From the NCBI GenBank assembly GCA_033980235.1, contig CM067067.1, positions 5,584,289-5,648,288 of the forward strand: a stretch of 64,000 nucleotides of DNA, given 5' to 3'. The stretch comes from Diadema setosum (taxonomy: Eukaryota > Echinodermata > Echinoidea > Diadematoida > Diadematidae). The notes beneath the pieces were generated by a model. That model was not told the origin of the DNA, made no database searches, and saw only the letters and a list, made by a program, of their open reading frames with translations. Below, one piece after another: positions 62,254 through 64,000 of this stretch (positions within the stretch are counted from its first letter, which is position 1; every line of letters begins with the position of its first letter). A program made the position numbers and the translations under genes.

Positions 62254-64000
62254 ATGGAGCTAGCTAAGTTAACTGAAATTGGAGAAAAGTTCGGATTCAG
62301 TGGAGAGGAGCTTAGGCAGTTTGTTACAGACGAGCAAAAGAGACTCAGAGAGGAAAGAGCGGACATGTTAGAGTTAAGGCGACAGGAAAGAGAAACAGCC
62401 GAGCTACAATTGGCGATAGCGCGAGAAAAGCAAACCAAAAGCGAATCAAGTTCTAATGGGTGCAAAGCTCGATCTCCAAAATTGCCTCTATTTCACGAAG
62501 ACAAAGATAACATAGATGCCTATCTACAGCGGTTCGAACGATATGCCAAAAATCAAAACTGGCCAACTACAGACTGGGCACTCAACTTAAGCACGCTGCT
62601 TACAGGTAAGGCTCTTGATGTCCACTCTAGATTGTCAAGTGCGGAATCCAATGATTATGACACTTTGAAACATGCACTCTTGAAATCCTTTCAGCTCACT
62701 GCAGAAGGATTTCGCTCCAAGTTTTTTTCAGGCAAACCGACAACAGGAGAAACGGCATCCCAGTATGCAAACCGACTAGAGAACTACTTGAACAGGTGGG
62801 TAAGCCTCTCTGGTATAGAGCACACTTTCGAGGAGCTGGCAGATCTACTCCTCCGGGAGCAGCTCATCAGTGGGTGTCATCGAGAGCTGGCCATCTTCCT
62901 AAAAGAACGGCAGCCCGAGACTTCGAAGGACGTGGTGAAACTAGCTGAGCAGTACTTAGACGCCAGAGGAGGCACCTTCAAACCACCCCCACCGGCACAA
63001 AGGAACATCCAGACACACGTGGGACAGATGCCACGGGGCAACACCAGACCTGAAGGTAAAATCCCTCCAAATAACATTTCAGGAAATAGGCCCCCGTCTC
63101 AACCCAAATGTTACAACTGCCACCAACACGGTCACCTTGCCCGTGATTGTACAAAACAGGGAACCAGAGGCAGAACGTGTTTCATATGCCACAAACCAGG
63201 TCACATTGCTAACTATTGTCCTTTCTCCCCCATGAAATCGGCAGGTCTAGTCCTCGCCCAGGATCCAGAGCAAGGAAACCCCCCTACCTCGGAACACAGC
63301 CTGGCTTCATCGGAACCCGATAAGGTAGAACCAAATCCACATACTCCCTGTCAATGTCCAGCTTGCACTAACACAAAGGTCAAAATTGAGGCTTCTTGTA
63401 TGATGGTTCGAATGCCACTCAATGCCCCCAAACTAGAATCCACCACAGATCATATCCAATTCAAGTGTGGACACTCCTTGCCGTTGATGAGTGCAGCATG
63501 CACCAAAGAACACGTGGTCAGACAAATGCCAGTTACTAACGGACTAGTCAATAACAACCAAATTTCTGTTCTCAGAGACAGCGGCTGCAGCGGAGCTGTC
63601 ATTAAACAAGATCTTGTCCAGCCAAACCAAATGACAGGTGAAGAAAGTACTTGCGTGCTGATTGATGGCACAGTGAAAACTCTCCCCGTCGCTAGAATAG
63701 ATGTTGACACTCCCTTCTACGTAGGGAAAGTTAACGCATTGTGCATGAAAACTCCACTCTATGACCTGATTTTAGGTAACCTACCCGGAGTAAGAGAACC
63801 AGACAACCCAGATCCCGACTGGACGGCTACACCAATGCCTGTCGGCGCCGTACAGACGAGAGCCCAGGCTCAACGAGACGGTAAGCCATTTCGTCCCCTC
63901 AAAACCCCACACCCAATGGAAGACATCGTGACTCCAACAGCTCTCAAAGAGGCACAACAGAAGGATGAAACATTACACCGCCTGCGAGAACTCGCCGATA
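62254..64000 (+). CDS. Gag-protease(-integrase) polyprotein of the retrotransposon, partial
   Basis: Open from the ATG at 62254 to the window end (582 codons, no stop). A charged coiled-coil-like N-terminus covers about residues 20-62. A SCAN-like capsid follows, from PKLPLF (75-80) to about 245, with FRSKFFSGKPTTGETASQY, LENYLNRWV and LADLLLREQL. Two CCHC zinc knuckles start at residues 286 (CYNCHQHGHLARDC) and 309 (CFICHKPGHIANYC). A CxCxxC segment follows, then a retropepsin-like protease with the DSG active site at 442-444 and a later DLILGN. After the protease come AVQTRAQAQR and EAQQKDETLHRLREL, which look like the region leading into an integrase rather than a reverse transcriptase. 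Gag and pol are in one frame here. Confidence 0.88.
   Translation, partial: MELAKLTEIGEKFGFSGEELRQFVTDEQKRLREERADMLELRRQERETAELQLAIAREKQTKSESSSNGCKARSPKLPLFHEDKDNIDAYLQRFERYAKNQNWPTTDWALNLSTLLTGKALDVHSRLSSAESNDYDTLKHALLKSFQLTAEGFRSKFFSGKPTTGETASQYANRLENYLNRWVSLSGIEHTFEELADLLLREQLISGCHRELAIFLKERQPETSKDVVKLAEQYLDARGGTFKPPPPAQRNIQTHVGQMPRGNTRPEGKIPPNNISGNRPPSQPKCYNCHQHGHLARDCTKQGTRGRTCFICHKPGHIANYCPFSPMKSAGLVLAQDPEQGNPPTSEHSLASSEPDKVEPNPHTPCQCPACTNTKVKIEASCMMVRMPLNAPKLESTTDHIQFKCGHSLPLMSAACTKEHVVRQMPVTNGLVNNNQISVLRDSGCSGAVIKQDLVQPNQMTGEESTCVLIDGTVKTLPVARIDVDTPFYVGKVNALCMKTPLYDLILGNLPGVREPDNPDPDWTATPMPVGAVQTRAQAQRDGKPFRPLKTPHPMEDIVTPTALKEAQQKDETLHRLRELAD

Larger units (their letters stand above)
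60515..64000 (+). mobile_element. Ty3/gypsy LTR retrotransposon, Gmr1-like, 5' part
   Basis: LTR, primer-binding site, untranslated leader and an open gag-protease frame are present in order. The element continues past the window. No stop, frameshift or deletion is seen in the part available, so it may be young. The rest of pol and the 3' LTR are not visible. Confidence 0.85.

Noticed and set aside
62187..63710. Minus-strand frames in the last 2 kb
   Set aside because: They are antisense to the retrotransposon gag-protease frame.

Overview
The window is eukaryotic nuclear DNA, AT-rich and dense in microsatellites, with intron-split genes and many small inverted-repeat transposons. A marine deuterostome, probably an echinoderm, is the best fit. 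This is inferred from the 11-exon CCT5 gene, a TEX49-type gene and a Ty3/gypsy element of the Gmr1-like sort; no species-level marker was found.

Layout. Positions 1-37152 hold no convincing gene. They contain long TG/CA, TA, TAG and homopurine tracts, two decayed LINE reverse-transcriptase fragments on the minus strand (11383-12130 and 28883-30370), a tRNA-derived SINE-like copy (22706), several MITEs, and two copies of one foldback family (5341 and 30523). A lone open block with splice signals lies at 37153-37321 on the minus strand. A three-exon TEX49-like gene (minus, 39594-42571) sits head to head with the CCT5 chaperonin gene (plus, 43110-56174), with 538 bp between the two start codons. 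Both coding regions could be assembled exon by exon in frame: 150 and 539 residues. The CCT5 introns hold three copies of a 90-nt box C/D snoRNA-like unit, a possible 60-nt in-frame cassette exon, a GC-AG first intron, a pogo-like MITE, and a patchwork duplication in intron 7 built from other parts of the same gene. Downstream come a long presumed 3' UTR with two MITEs, a hAT-like element nested in another inverted-repeat element, and from about 60.5 kb the 5' end of an LTR retrotransposon. Its gag-protease reading frame is still open when the window ends.

How the parts work together. CCT5 encodes one subunit of the TRiC/CCT cytosolic folding machine and also appears to be a snoRNA host gene. 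The TEX49-like neighbour probably belongs to a ciliary or sperm axoneme programme and may share the intergenic promoter. The retrotransposon is structurally intact as far as it can be read: LTR with TATA box, tRNA-Pro-type primer site, capsid, two zinc knuckles and protease.
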